From positions 34,759,298-34,823,297 of the forward strand of contig NC_079890.1 in the NCBI RefSeq assembly GCF_024868665.1: a DNA stretch of 64,000 nt, given 5' to 3'. Under the pieces are notes generated by a model. That model was not told where the DNA came from. It searched no databases and saw only the letters and a list, made by a program, of their open reading frames with translations. A program made the translations under genes and the position numbers. Shown in pieces: positions 22,790 through 35,400 of the stretch. Source of the DNA: Triplophysa rosa. Its lineage: Eukaryota; Chordata; Actinopteri; Cypriniformes; Nemacheilidae. Every line of letters begins with the position of its first letter. Positions within the stretch are counted from its first letter, which is position 1.

Positions 22790-23425
22790 CAACCCGGAAG
22801 TTAGCGTCGCGCTGGTTCCCTCGACCGAAAGCATACGCATTTCTCACAGACTTTTGGAAGAACGCAAAAATTAAGACCTGTGATAAACAAATGTTCATGA
22901 CGTTTACACATTTTGTCTAACAAAATAATCTTTACAGATGAACACAATATATGCTATTATTGACGCCTAAATAAAATCACCAGAAGTAAAAAGCTAACAT
23001 AAACAGACTACACCACGGTCGATCGATATCAACGTCACCACCACCAAGCCTCTGACAACTTTTTCAAACTTTATTAAAAACGTGTTCCCTGGTAAGTAAT
23101 TACTCCGTAAATTAATCCACATCTAGATTTTTAGATATTTGTGCCCATGTTGCATTATTTGTGAGATCTTTATGACGTCAAACGTCCCCGCCAGTCGCTT
23201 TTAGCAAGTTGTTAGCAACCGCCGTTTTAAAAACACAATAAAGGTTTTAAAAAGTCACGAGCAGGTTATAACTGTTGTGTTCTATTTCATGGATTAAAAC
23301 GTGAAAATATTTAGCGATTTTGTAAACCATAGACCTGATTTCAGGCGATTTACCAAATAACCCTTGATTTTGGGGCGAAGCAACCGGAAGTGCTAAAATG
23401 CTAACTCGCTTCCTGGGTTTTCATA
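22790..23425. mobile_element. Possible DNA element with 'ACCCGGAAG' ends
   Basis: The left part 'AACCCGGAAGTTAGCG' is partly mirrored by the right part 'GCTAACTCGCTTCCTGGG', and an additional 'AACCGGAAGTGCTAA' lies inside the right end. The interior is CpG-richer than its surroundings. It could instead be a cryptic promoter with ETS sites; no exon follows on either strand. Confidence 0.35.
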
Positions 23426-23542
23426 CAGAAATACGTCATCTTTGAGGTACTCTATAAATAACACCTAAAATCCATTTTAATTTTCTTTTAAGTTAGCCAT
23501 ACCTAACCAAAGAAGAAACCACTTAGAAGTCTGAGTTTACTA

Positions 23543-23743
23543 CCCAGATAGCACAGGTACATCTTTAAGATGTCTGCTAAAGATCTGGAAAACATCTGCC
23601 GTGTAAAAAAATCTGCTAAACATCTTAGACAGAGCTGTTGTACATCCATTCTGAATCATACACATCTTACAGACATCTTCTAGAGGTCTATAGGACATCT
23701 GACAGCAGACGTCTCAGAGATGTACGTACGTGTGCTATCAGGG
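23543..23743. mobile_element. Small MITE with 'CCCAGATAGCAC' ends and TA border
   Basis: Terminal inverted repeats 'CCCAGATAGCACAGGTAC' and 'GTACGTGTGCTATCAGGG' flanked by TA on both sides. The 201-base body repeats 'ACATCTT' and 'AGATGTC' motifs in both orientations. The size and TA border suggest a Tc1/mariner-related non-autonomous element. Confidence 0.6.
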
Positions 23744-24741
23744 TAGTGAACTATATTAAATACATAATGTTCAAGTCAACATCTTAAATGTTACCAAAGA
23801 GCTGTGCCAGGATCCACACTGTAACATGGTCATTAAAAACAATCTGTCCGTTTTGAATATGTTCCTATTGAGCCGACACACGTTTTACATTCTTGTGCAA
23901 TCCAGACTTGCTTCCTGCAGTTTGTTTGAATGAACCAGATTCCGTGCCAACCCTGAATGTGGGGAACTGCTCCATGTCAGGCAAATGCTAATTATGGGAT
24001 GGTCAGAGGCACAAAGACAATTTATTGTTGTAAGAAAATGTAAAAGGATCTCTCTGCTGTACTAAATGGCATTCTTTTGTTTAAAGGTTGTTCAAGATGC
24101 CAAGATAACCATGAAGTTATACTACATCATTATAAGATCATCAGAGCCCAATGCATCACTGTGATGGTGAGGATTCAGGTTACAAGTCAGCAAAATTTTC
24201 CAAAAAGTCCCTCATAACTTGAGATGAAACACTGGAAGAAATTATATATGGACCGTATAAATAAAGTCAATAGCCTTTACTCAAGGTTCAATAATGTAAC
24301 TTGACCCATGATATAAAGTACAGCTAAAGGAACCTTGACACGCCAGAAGTCTCTCCATTCAAAATGCAATGTAATTGTTCACATACAAAAATATAAAAAT
24401 GATTATTTTATAAACATTGGTTTCGTAAAGGGCAATTCTTGCTGATGAAATGTTTATAAATGAGCATAACTAGAAAAAATGCTTTATAAATGTTTTAATG
24501 ATTTTTACGGCTTGCAGAACACTTTAAAAATTAATATTCCCAGATTTTCTGTTATGAGAACCTTGGTGGTTTGGTAAACAATCGTTTCTGAACAAAAAAC
24601 ATGTTGAAATCAGTACAATATGACCTTAAAGGCACTTTGTTTGAAATATGTTCTGGCTAATTCAATTGTCTAACAATGGAAACCATTCACTTGTATCAAT
24701 TTCTTTAAAACAAAAGAGGTTCGTTTAAACATTTAGGTGAT

Positions 24742-25376
24742 CTTAAAAGTGATAGCTCACCCAAAAATGAAAATTTCCTCAACATTTACTCACCCACAAA
24801 CCTTAATGAATTGCTTTCCAAGGTTATTTTAGTTCAACTAAATTAAAACGTTCCGGTTCATTGACGTCAAATTAAATATTGACCTAAAAATTGTTGGAAA
24901 AACTTAACTCAAAGGAAAAATTGAAACGTTGCCTCAAAAATAAACTGAAGTTTAAAGCAGTAAAATTATAATAAAAAAATAAATCTTATATAGTAACATT
25001 AAAAATAAACCAATATATTATAAAATGACAAAAGCACATACCAAAATTGCTAAAACTAACTAAAGTTAACAAAAAAATAAGTCTCATAAAATCTCATTCG
25101 AAATTTTAATAAAACTAAAATCAAAACTATAACTGTTGCTTTCTTCGACAGAACACAAAATAAGATATTTTGAAGAAAGTTGGTAACCGAACAGCACTGG
25201 ACCCATTCACTTCTATTGTATGGACACAAAACCAGTGCAAGTGAATTGTGAACACACACAGTGAACATTCTTCAAAATATCTTTTGTGTTTGCAGAATAA
25301 GCCATACAGATTTGAAATAATAAGAGAGTGAGTAAAGGATGACAGAATTTTTATTTTTGGGTGAACTCACTTTAAA
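24742..25376. repeat. Palindromic MITE pair (TTCACCC family), composite
   Basis: The left terminus 'AGTGATAGCTCACCC' is followed by about 370 bases of AT-rich sequence. A second block (25138-25376) holds 'AAGAAAGTTGGTAACCG' and 'GACAGAATTTTTATTTTTGG' and ends 'GGTGAACTCACTTTAAA'. The interior appears to carry an unrelated insertion or is heavily diverged. Confidence 0.6.
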
Positions 25377-25980
25377 GGAATAGTTCACCCAAAAATTTGT
25401 CAATCCAACCCTGTATGACCCCTTTATTTTTTTCTGCAGAACACAAAAGACATTTGAAAAGCGTTGAAACCAAACAACATCGCCCCCTATTGACTTCCAT
25501 TGTATGGACACAAAACCACAGAAATTTCTCAAAACATCTTTCGTGTTTTGTCTTGCATTTGTGCTTTGAACAAGCATGAGGGTTAAAAGATTTTTTCTAT
25601 GTAAGTCTCTTTTTACAATGTAATTTCGCCACCCAAGATTGCAGCCTTTTACATATTAAAATGTAAAATTCCACATATAAATCAAGTGATAGTTCACCCA
25701 AAATTCTGTCATCAATTACTCGGGCTCTTGTCATTTCAAACCTGAATGACTTCCTTTCCTGTGCAGAACACAAAGGAAGATATTTTGAAGATCGTTGCAT
25801 CCCTTCACTTCCGTTGGTTTTGAGTTCATACAATCAAAGTGAATGGCCGGCACTGTTCGGTTACCAACTTTCTTCAAAATATATTTTTATTTCCTGCACA
25901 AGAAAGTCACAGGTTTGAAATTACAAGAGGTTGAGTAAACGATGAAAGAAATTTCATTTTTGGGTGAACTATCCCTTTAA
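25371..25980. repeat. Two adjacent palindromic MITE copies (TTCACCC family)
   Basis: A truncated copy begins at 25371 (TTTAAAGGAATAGTTCACCC) and fades near 25585. A second copy runs from about 25686 (GATAGTTCACCC) to 25980 (GGGTGAACTATCCCTTTAA) with inverted inner arms. With the block just before, this makes a 1.2-kb cluster of the same family. Confidence 0.75.
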
Positions 25981-27264
25981 GGGGAACACAAAACCTGCGT
26001 TTCAATAACCATGAGTGAGGGGGTTCCACTTGCTTAAAGACATAACACTCCTATAAAAAACAAACAGCGAGGGCATGTAATCCAAAAACTGAACACTGGA
26101 CTAGCAGGCAGCCAACTCAACCACAAGTCCATGCAGAATGGCCAAACTGAGGAATATAAGAACTAATTAAGAAATGTTTAATACAACACACAGCGCCTGT
26201 TAAAAAAGAAAGCTGAAATTCTAACTCTTCTGGTTAAAATACATGTTAATGGGATGCTGAGGGTGTTTTTTTTTTTGCTCGTGGTTACACTCAAGCGATG
26301 TGCCGTGGAAAGACTAGATTGTTTGACCAGCCTAAACTGAAACGCTTTAGACTTACCTGCTATACAAATAACTCCTTGCCACAATTTGTTTATGTTTTAT
26401 TTGAACATTTTGACAAAAAGTAGAAGGCTGAAGGCCGAGGATGAGACACAGCATATAGTTTTTAGCTCAAATTCTCAACGCATCAAGATATCGGCAGACA
26501 TAAGGGTAAGGAAGCACAAAATGAAGAGAGACAGACATCATTTTTTAGCTATACACCAGGACTTCCCTTGACCAACATCAGTGAAGAAAGAAAAAAAAAC
26601 AGTCTTAAGGGTTGAATCAACACAAACACCTTCAGATCTCCACTTTGAAGACCGAACAAGATATGAAGGGTGCATCAAATGCACCTGAATACATCAAATC
26701 ATTACATTTGAACCAACACTGAGGAATAGCGGTGATTTTCCTAGTGCTCCTCATTGATGAGAGCGGCTGAAACTGAAATCAGGTCAAGTTCTTGGTGCAT
26801 ACTGTATGAAGCCGTCAAAAGTTTGGGGGCTTAAAAACTAAAAAAAAATGCTTGTAGCAATGATGAGGCAACAGTGTCTGTATCCTTTGGTTTCAATTGG
26901 GGGATGCGCTTCTAATGTCTCTCTGCAGATTAATAACCAAATTAAAGTTCATAAGGATATAGGGTCAAACAGGACTTGGCAATTGTCATTACACAACTGA
27001 AAAGAAAAAGAAATCAACCTCTTGTACACATTAAATCTCACATTTTAATTTCTGCAAGAAAAATGGAAAGCAAGACTCGATGGAGCTTGCAAGGAAAAAA
27101 GGGGCTCATTGAAATGGACTATTGGGGTCAGAGACAGGACCATGTAAAGAGCTCAGCACAAAAAAAATAGGGTTCCTGGAAGCTACATCACCTTCTATAA
27201 CGGCGAGTGTGTGTTATCCAATTAACTGTTTGTCAAATTTCGATGACACCCGAGTGGTACACAC

Positions 27265-27450
27265 AGTCAAAAAATCTTTGCTTACTTAAAATTTGAAGTC
27301 AATCAACTTGGCATTTCAAAGTTTTTTTTACATTACGTCAACTGATCAAACTGAACAGTTTTTGTAAAAGATATAACCTCAGTTTTGTATAAAATTGAAA
27401 TTTGTATAAAGTTGAGATGACTTGCAGATTTTAAGGCAGCAAAGATTGTT
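27265..27450. repeat. Diverged inverted-repeat element
   Basis: An AT-rich block with weakly mirrored arms ('CTTTGCTTACTTAAAATTTG' versus 'GATTTTAAGGCAGCAAAGATT'), similar in build to the hairpin element at 1280-1462. No coding capacity. Low certainty because the arms are eroded. Confidence 0.35.
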
Positions 27451-29476
27451 TTATAGTGTAGAAGAAAAATTTCTCAAATGTATAAATGGAATTACACGTA
27501 AAATGTGTTAGAGTAGCACACTCTTCTTCATAAAACATCAAGAGGATTTCTTTTAAAATATACTCCATGCAAAATGCTGTGTATAGGTTCTGTGTGGGCC
27601 TGGCCATGAGCAAGAAGAGCAATCTGCTGCATTAGTTACAAAATAGATATAAATACTCTTCTGGTCAAACGGTACTTTATTGTGTGGAAATCCGAATTTA
27701 AATTACAAAAAAAAGAACAAAAGGCTAAAAGAAATAAATATGGTCAAACGTAGCACTTCTATAACTTTATTCATTATTGTGCTTTAACCTTGGGTCACTT
27801 TACTTTCAAAATATGAATTCAGATAGAACAAAAAATGAGGGGATTGAGAAACGAAAAAAAAACAAAAAATCAACTCCAAAAATCAACAAAATACAATCCG
27901 GTATAATATTAACGATGAGGATGATGCTTCTGAAACAGACGCATTCATGATTAGTTGTTTCTGCACATCTGTGGTAGCATTTCAGGCACTCCTAAGCAGA
28001 GGTGAGGTCACCTCACGGTAACAGTTTTAACTGGAGTAAAAGACATTTTCTGCCACTCATTCTGAGATGTCATCCTCAGAGCTGCACACAGAGCCTCAAC
28101 ACGTACACTACAGGCTGACTGCTCAGAGCGGGCTAACACGCAGAATGAGATGCAGATCGCATCGTGCACCTGCATCAAGACAGCTCCTTGGCAGGAGTGG
28201 CTTGGTTCTTGCTCCTCTACTGACATCAAAAAGCAGAAGGCGGGTGAGTGTTATTCCTTTGATACAGAAGCGATCTAACAGAAAGCATGATCGATGGCCA
28301 GAGGAGACATGAAGTAAACGGGGGTTAATGTTCATGGTGAAATTCTACACGACAGGGATATCCTCACCAGCATAAAAGTGGATGCGCGCGTTTGTGTCAG
28401 AGAGTCCGATAAAAGCCTACAGAACGAGCGAAACCCCCCCCCCACCCGGGGAGCCGAGCGAGTTGACCGCCACCACGATTCGGATTGTTGCCCTTCCGTT
28501 AATACTTTTAAAACTTAAATATCTGCAAGAAACGCCCATCCGCGTTTTTATTAACCAGTTTAATTCGTTTGCGTGCACAAAGCTTTTAATCGTTTATATT
28601 CTAAAGCGCGTTAAAATTGTAAGATAGTCATTCTAATCCTAAACCCAAAAATCACACAGAGGTTCTCTCAAACGAAGGCGATTTTTTTGTTGCTTTTCCC
28701 ATTTTGCTTTCGCCACTTTAGCACACCGCAGCGCCTTTTCTCTCGCCCGAGGTCTTGTTTCCATGATCTAAAGGGATCTGATGGGATTGCGAAACACGGG
28801 GGAGAGAAGAGGAGGTAGAGGTGACGGAGTAGAGTGTCTTGCGTGAGGAGAAACATTGAGATTTCTGTAGCTTGCTGGTGTGCTGGGCCTCTTATGCTGT
28901 AGTCAAGAATCAAACGGGCTCCACTTAACTGTCGCAAATTAGGCCGATGACTCCCCTCGCTAAAAGGCAAAACACATCATTTTTTTCTATGCCATAAAAA
29001 AAAAAAGTAGATCAAACAGAAACAAAGAATGAAGTTCCCCAGCAGTCCGTCCGTTTTCGACCTCAACCGGTTCGAGTTCTTTCGCTGAGCCAGTCAAACA
29101 TGAGGCTGTGGACGTTATCAGCGATTCAGGTGAGTCTAAACTGGTTCTCTCCGATGCTAACTTGCGTCCCCCCAACCTCTCCGCACCCGTGCCGGGCCGC
29201 GCGTGCAAGGAAAACAAGTCTTTAGATACGTCTCTTGTGTTTACCTCTTCTTCCCCAAACAAACAAACAAACAAAAAGAATAAACAAAGAAGTCGGAAAA
29301 GCTGGCTCTCTGGAATAGCAGGATCGAGGGAGGAAGGACAGTCGTAAAGTTGGGCAGTGTTCTTGTGGAGACACGTGGGTATGTGTGTGATTGTATGCGT
29401 GTGTCTGCATGTAAACGTGTGTTTGAATGTACGTGTGTGTGTGCGCGCGAGTGTGCGTGTCGTGGGGGTGTGGTTT

Positions 29477-32400
29477 CTACAGCAGGTCCACGCGACGGTA
29501 GTACAGCAGGTAGGCAGTGCGCTCAGCAGTCTGCTTCACCACCTGGTGCTGATTGATGATCTTCACCGCCTGGTCATCAATGCGCAGCCAACCGTTCAGA
29601 CCGATGTGGAAGACATCTGTAGTGTAGTGGCCACCCGTAGCACTGTTCCCATGGTGATAGACGACTGCAGGAAGACACGAAAAGGAGCGTTCAAAGAACG
29701 ACATACACAATTTCAATACGGATTCATGACCATACATCCCAACTCTTAACAGCAATTTCTTGTCCGGACTCGTTTTCGTAAAAACTATCAAGTTGTCCTG
29801 TTTTTGAGTCTTTTGTGATGAACTTGCGTTACATAATGGGAAGCTGCTATTGCACTGATGCCAGACTCGTTCATTTGTTACGAATAATCGTATCCCTTGG
29901 TTTGGTTCCATCAAGTTACAAAAGAAAAAACAGAGACTCGGTGCCCTCCATCTGCAAAGCATTTAACTGACTGGATTATCCACAGAAATGTACTTAACTG
30001 CTATGGTAGTCAATGATGTCCCAGAAATGTCAGTTGCTACATTTTTTCCTAATATCCTCGTGTGTTCATCAGAACAAAGAAATGTATACAGGTTTGGAAC
30101 AACTTGAGGGCGAGTCGATGATGACAGAATTTTCATTTTTGGGTGGACCATCCCTTTAAACTACTAAAAGCCACACATGGTGTCAGAATCCCTTTAAAAT
30201 GAATGGTGACAGCAGCAGGATACGTGACTGGATAGTACACATGCACAGTTCTGGAAGCAAAAGTGTTTTTATTACATAAAATTGGCCATTTTCACTTCAG
30301 TCGGCACTTGGCTTCGACTTCAGCTCAATTCAGACCATCAGGGATGATGAAACATCTCGTGTGCCATATCACAGGCGATTAAATACAAAAATGTAGACCT
30401 TCACAGCAGCACTTCTATTTTCCTCTAATACCAGATGGTTAAACACGAGAGACTGCTCGGAAAAGGGACTTCTGGGAAAGTCACTGGTGTAGCAACTGTT
30501 GCTAGGGGCTGCTGGATGGGCTACTTTTTGATGAGCAGGGAGCCGTTTTCCCCCAGAAAGAAAAACAAACAAATGAAAGGCAGTCCCGAGGTGGGACAAA
30601 GGTGAATAGCAGGCGATCGCCCGTAAGGAAGACCATGTGTGTTTGAACAGGTCAGTGAGCCGTGTGCATGTGTGTGTTGGGGGGTGAAGACTCCTTGGGC
30701 CTTCCAAGAAAGAATGTGCTGGAAAAATGAAGGTAAAGCTCCTGATGACAGCTTGCTGGAAGTCATCATAAAAGTATTTACACATAAACCTATCATAAGT
30801 TCATATAAACATAATTAGCACCGAACTAATTGTGTACCGAACTGACTTTGGAAAAGGTCCAAATAACAACTCGCTGGGCAGGAAAGTGTTGCGCCATGCT
30901 GCTCCTCAGCATCATCAACGCACATGTAGCAACCACAGCCTTACCATCTTTACCATATTTCATTCGTTAAAACTATGACTCGGTCAGTTACGCTGTGTTT
31001 TTCCTGCTCGTCTGTAAGCCAAGAAAACTTCAGATATTTGAATCCAAGAGTATCGTGTTTATAAAACACATTCAATGAATACACAAATACAAGTTTTGGA
31101 TTACAAGCGTCTGCTAAATGCATACATGGACATTAGCCAACAAACATTGATCAAAACACCTTTGCGATCAGGCGGATCTTTGTATTTTGAAAAAAAGAAA
31201 ATAACATACCTGCAAAGAGCCTGTAGGTTCTTTGGCCTTTCAAAGTTTTGCCCCGCACCCCCGGTGACAAGAGGTCTGCAGAGAAACACCACATCATAAT
31301 GTACCAGATTCACAGCGGGCCAACAACAACTATTAACATGATCCATTTGTTCATTTTGAGAAAAGAGAACCAGCATTTATAGACAAAAGAAACAATCTAC
31401 ATTTAAGCAACATGTGGGTTCTTTGTTATTTACAGTTCCTAACCAGATTATTTACGCATCCTACTTTCATCCGCAGGAAACCATTCATAATCATTCATGT
31501 TATTCCCTCATTACTGCTACTGTTTATTTTGGTCAGGAACATATTTTAGCCAGGACGATTGAGTCTCTTCAAGGAGTTGATTTTAGGGCGATCGCAGGTT
31601 CTTGCTCACGGAACGATTTCTCATCCCATTTCAAGAGTAATGACTCGAATAATCCATTAAAACAAAGAGGTTTCAGAGGGAGAACAAGGTGAGAGATCAC
31701 AAGTTCTCAAACAGACTGGGTCTGCAGTGCATGTGCGCTTGTGTGAGGCTGATAAAGATGCCAGCGCGGACGCCAAAAGATTTGATGATGTACAAGGTGC
31801 TTTTTGAAGAAAACCAGGAGTCTTTTGAAAGCAACATGATATGAGCAGAATACACTCAGTGAAGTAAAGCAATACCTTTACTGATCTCCAAATCAACAGG
31901 GTAATCGATATTCTTGATCAGTTTCTGACATCCACCGGTCTTCTCAAAAACAAATCTCTTGAGGTGAAGAACCAGCACTGGAGGAAGCTCTTCAAGAGTC
32001 ACTCTCCGGCTGATCTCGATCTGAAAACAGAAGACCAACAGACAAAAATGTTTGCCTCTACACCAATTCAAAATTATAATGGATCAACTGAACAGCAAAA
32101 CAGAAAAATTCTGCCTTTATTTTACTCACCATTGAGTTGTTCCAAATCTGTATACATTTCTTTGCTTTGATAAACACAGAGAAAAATATTTGGAAGAATG
32201 ATTGTAACAGAACAGTTCTAGACCACCATTGACTGCCACAGTACAGGGTATATACAGCAATCATGGAGCTAAATTTAAAACTTTTTAAGACCTTTTTCAA
32301 GACATTCGCCACTTTTTTGTTTTAATCGGTTAAATTGGCGACACTTTAACTTACATTTACTATATAATGATTGGAAGACAGCACAACTAAACAGTCTTAG

Positions 32401-35400
32401 GGTACGATCACACAGAACGCGCTTTTCATGTTCAAAAACGCGAGGCACGCCGCGCTGCTCTTTTGGTGAGGGGCTGTGTCCACCGAGGCACATTCACGCG
32501 GCTGAAAACGGCAGGAGCTCGGCTGAAAATGCCTGCTGCAGGCGCTTTTACTACTTTTTAAAGGCCTTAATTTTCTGTAAATTGATTTATCAACTTTTAA
32601 TACTTTTTAAGACACCCTTAGTAGGAAAAATTACAATGATGGTCAAAATTGCCCCAGAACGGTTTGCTTTCCAACATTTTTCAAAATATCTTCTTTTGTC
32701 TTCAACATTACAAAGACATTTATAAAGCAAAATTTCCTACCATTGAAACCCTTTCACAAAGAAATTTGGAACAACTTGAGGGCGAGTAAATGAAGACAAT
32801 ATTGACAACATTTTTGGGTGAACCGTTCCTTTAAGTGTGGCCAGATAATGTTAAAGATTCAAACCTCCTGTTTGCTCTTTGTGGTGTAGCCCTGAACGGA
32901 CTCTCGCGCCACCAGTATCTCCAGGGCTTCCTGGACTGTGCGGATCTTCTCTGATTGGATGTCCAGCTGCAGCGTGAAGAAGGGCTGCAGGGTTGCCGAC
33001 TCTTTTGAGCTTTGCTGGTATACCACAGATCTAAACACGAAAATAAAAAAACTGCTTTAAAACGGCCGACTGTTTTTATGAGTGAATGTCATGTTACATC
33101 AAGTTGCTTATGACCATTGTGAACCGAGGTAAGATGACAGTTTTGAACATCAATTTGTGTTCTTTCTCAATAACAATTTTGGTTTATTTTGAATAAATAA
33201 AATGGTGTCTAAAGAGCAAATTAAGGCCCAGTTTCATAGACAAGGCTTAGCCTAACCCCAGGACTATGCCTTAGTTAAATTAGGATATTTAAGTCGCTTT
33301 TATTAAAATGCCGTAGATAAAAACTGGTGTGCATCTTCAGACAAAACAATGGCACTGATATATTTTAAGATATGTCAGGCTCATTTATTATCAGTTAAGA
33401 CAGCTCAAACTTTCATTTTAGTGTGGGACTAGCCTTAAGCCTTGACTGTGAAACCGAGCAAAAACAGTTTAAACTAAACCATAACCGTCCCAAACTGTAA
33501 ATGCAAAACAAGTGCTTTGCTATTCAAATTTACCTCCATGTGACTTCGCCTCTTAAGCACTTTTCGCCCAAAACTCGGTTAAAATGTGTGCCAAACCGTA
33601 GCCTCAAACACACCGAGTGAGAAAAGGCTTCATTTAAGTTCTGACGCCCCCACATGCTCGGGCGTCTGCTTTTCAGCAGCTACCTAATTTAGCTGGGTGG
33701 GTGATGACGGTGGTGGTGAGGAGCCGCAGGGCTTGTTATTGTGCAGTGGAGAGTTTAAGTGAGACTGTTTGGGATTGTTTGTAATGGCTGTGGCCACACA
33801 GCTTGGAGGAGCATCAGGACAACATGACGGGTTGGAGATGGCACCACGCTCACCAAGTCCTCATGTCGAACTGTGCAGTGTGAGCCAATAAACAGAAGGC
33901 CAAACCCAATTCTGGTGCCACAATTTTCTCTCCCACAAGTATATTTTTCTTTCAAACGTGCTGAATATCTGTTCATCTCGGTGGTTTTGTGTGCCAAAGA
34001 CTTCAGGCGTCCGCTCCATGACTGCTATGACGGTACAGTAGTGGCTTTTAAAATTGTGCTAACTACGACATTTGGATTAATATCAAATGCTTTTTAAACT
34101 ATGGTGTCACACAACCCACATCAGTCCCTCGACTAGTCTTTTTAAATAAAACTGAGGTTCACAGACACCATGCGATTTCAAAACGGTTAACATAAACATT
34201 TGAAAATGAACATAAGATGAACATTATACACAAAGCTATTATTATAGCTAGCTACATTATATTTTACAAAGTAAAAATACCAATTTAAATGTGTATATTA
34301 CACTTTAAGACGCACTACAGCATCTGGAAGGACCTGACAACAAAATCCTGACGTAGGTCCATCAAGCCTACCTGATGTGGCCGCCGAATATGTCGGTAAT
34401 GGGAGTGCGGATGAAGTCGGCCTGGCGGGTGATGGAGGTTTTGTTTTTGGGTCCCACCTGCTCCCACTCATCCTCGCTGCCATCTTCCTGCTTCTCAGCA
34501 GGGTCTTCCTCCACACCAGGCTGAGACTCGGGCCCATTTGGCGTGGGATCTTCTGCTCAGGAACACAGAGAATTTTAACCAAATGCTGAGCAAACTCCGT
34601 CATCATAAATCCGCCTGAAATTGTGAATCTAAAGAGATGGATTTATGTTGTAACTAGCGCAGAAATCAGAAAAGAACATACTCTCTTCCTCTGGAGAGAT
34701 GAGCTTCTTCAGTGCCACCATTTCCTCATGCAGTCCGTTCAGAATGAAACCCAGGTACTCCTCTGCGTCCTCTTGCCGACCCTGAGAAACAAAGAGTTAA
34801 CATCATATACTAACACAGCCAAGTGCAAGCATTTAACCAAACGGTCCCATCAGACGTTACATTCATCAACTCTATCTGAATCCAAACACCTTCATAGAGC
34901 TAATATCTACAATTATAATTATCTAAAATAATGTTCAGGGTGTTCCTAAACAGACCAGATAAAGGCATCTTGGTAGACAGGATATTACACAAACATTTTC
35001 CAGGTTGCGGACACTTCCGTGTCTGGAAGACCACCATGCACCCAGACTCGCCTCATTAGGAGCTCAAGAACGCTATAACTGAAGGCTTTATCTTTCTGCT
35101 TTGATCTCGTTCATCACAGGATTCGGACTCAGTGAGACGTTCAGTACCCAACATTAGTAAAAGTGCAGACAGATACAGAACAGGAAGTTCATGTCTTCAA
35201 GGTGCGCCAAGCATCAGACGGTCTATCATTATGACTTAACTGCGACAGCCAAACATACCACTTTCTACTTTTTTCCACGAAAACCGGAAGTGGTGAATGC
35301 TCAGACAAAACATGCTGCCACAATCCAGAGTGGAGAGCCACTTTATAATTCCTTTATCAAAAACAGCTCAACCTTCATCGCGCTTACCTTCTCCGAAAGG

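Larger units (their letters stand above)
19520..29476. other. Spacer between crispld2 and usp10, including probable usp10 3' UTR
   Basis: No protein-coding exon was recognised. The stretch 19.5-22.0 kb looks unique and AT-rich. A SINE lies at 22019-22168, DNA elements at 22790-23425 and 23543-23743, palindromic MITEs at 24.7-26.0 kb, and a possible hairpin repeat at 27265-27450. The part just below 29477 should be the usp10 3' UTR; candidate minus-strand AATAAA signals are at 28547-28552, 27766-27771 and 27676-27681. A (CAAA)n run is near 29258-29276 and a GT-rich tract at about 29380-29460. Confidence 0.6.

Noticed and set aside
28382..29347. Several 60-100 codon frames downstream of the usp10 stop
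   Set aside because: They lack splice-compatible homologous content and lie in probable usp10 3' UTR; the moderate GC content explains the openness.
29380..29460. GT-rich tract as a coding low-complexity region
   Set aside because: It lies just beyond the usp10 stop on the non-coding side and is a simple-sequence repeat.
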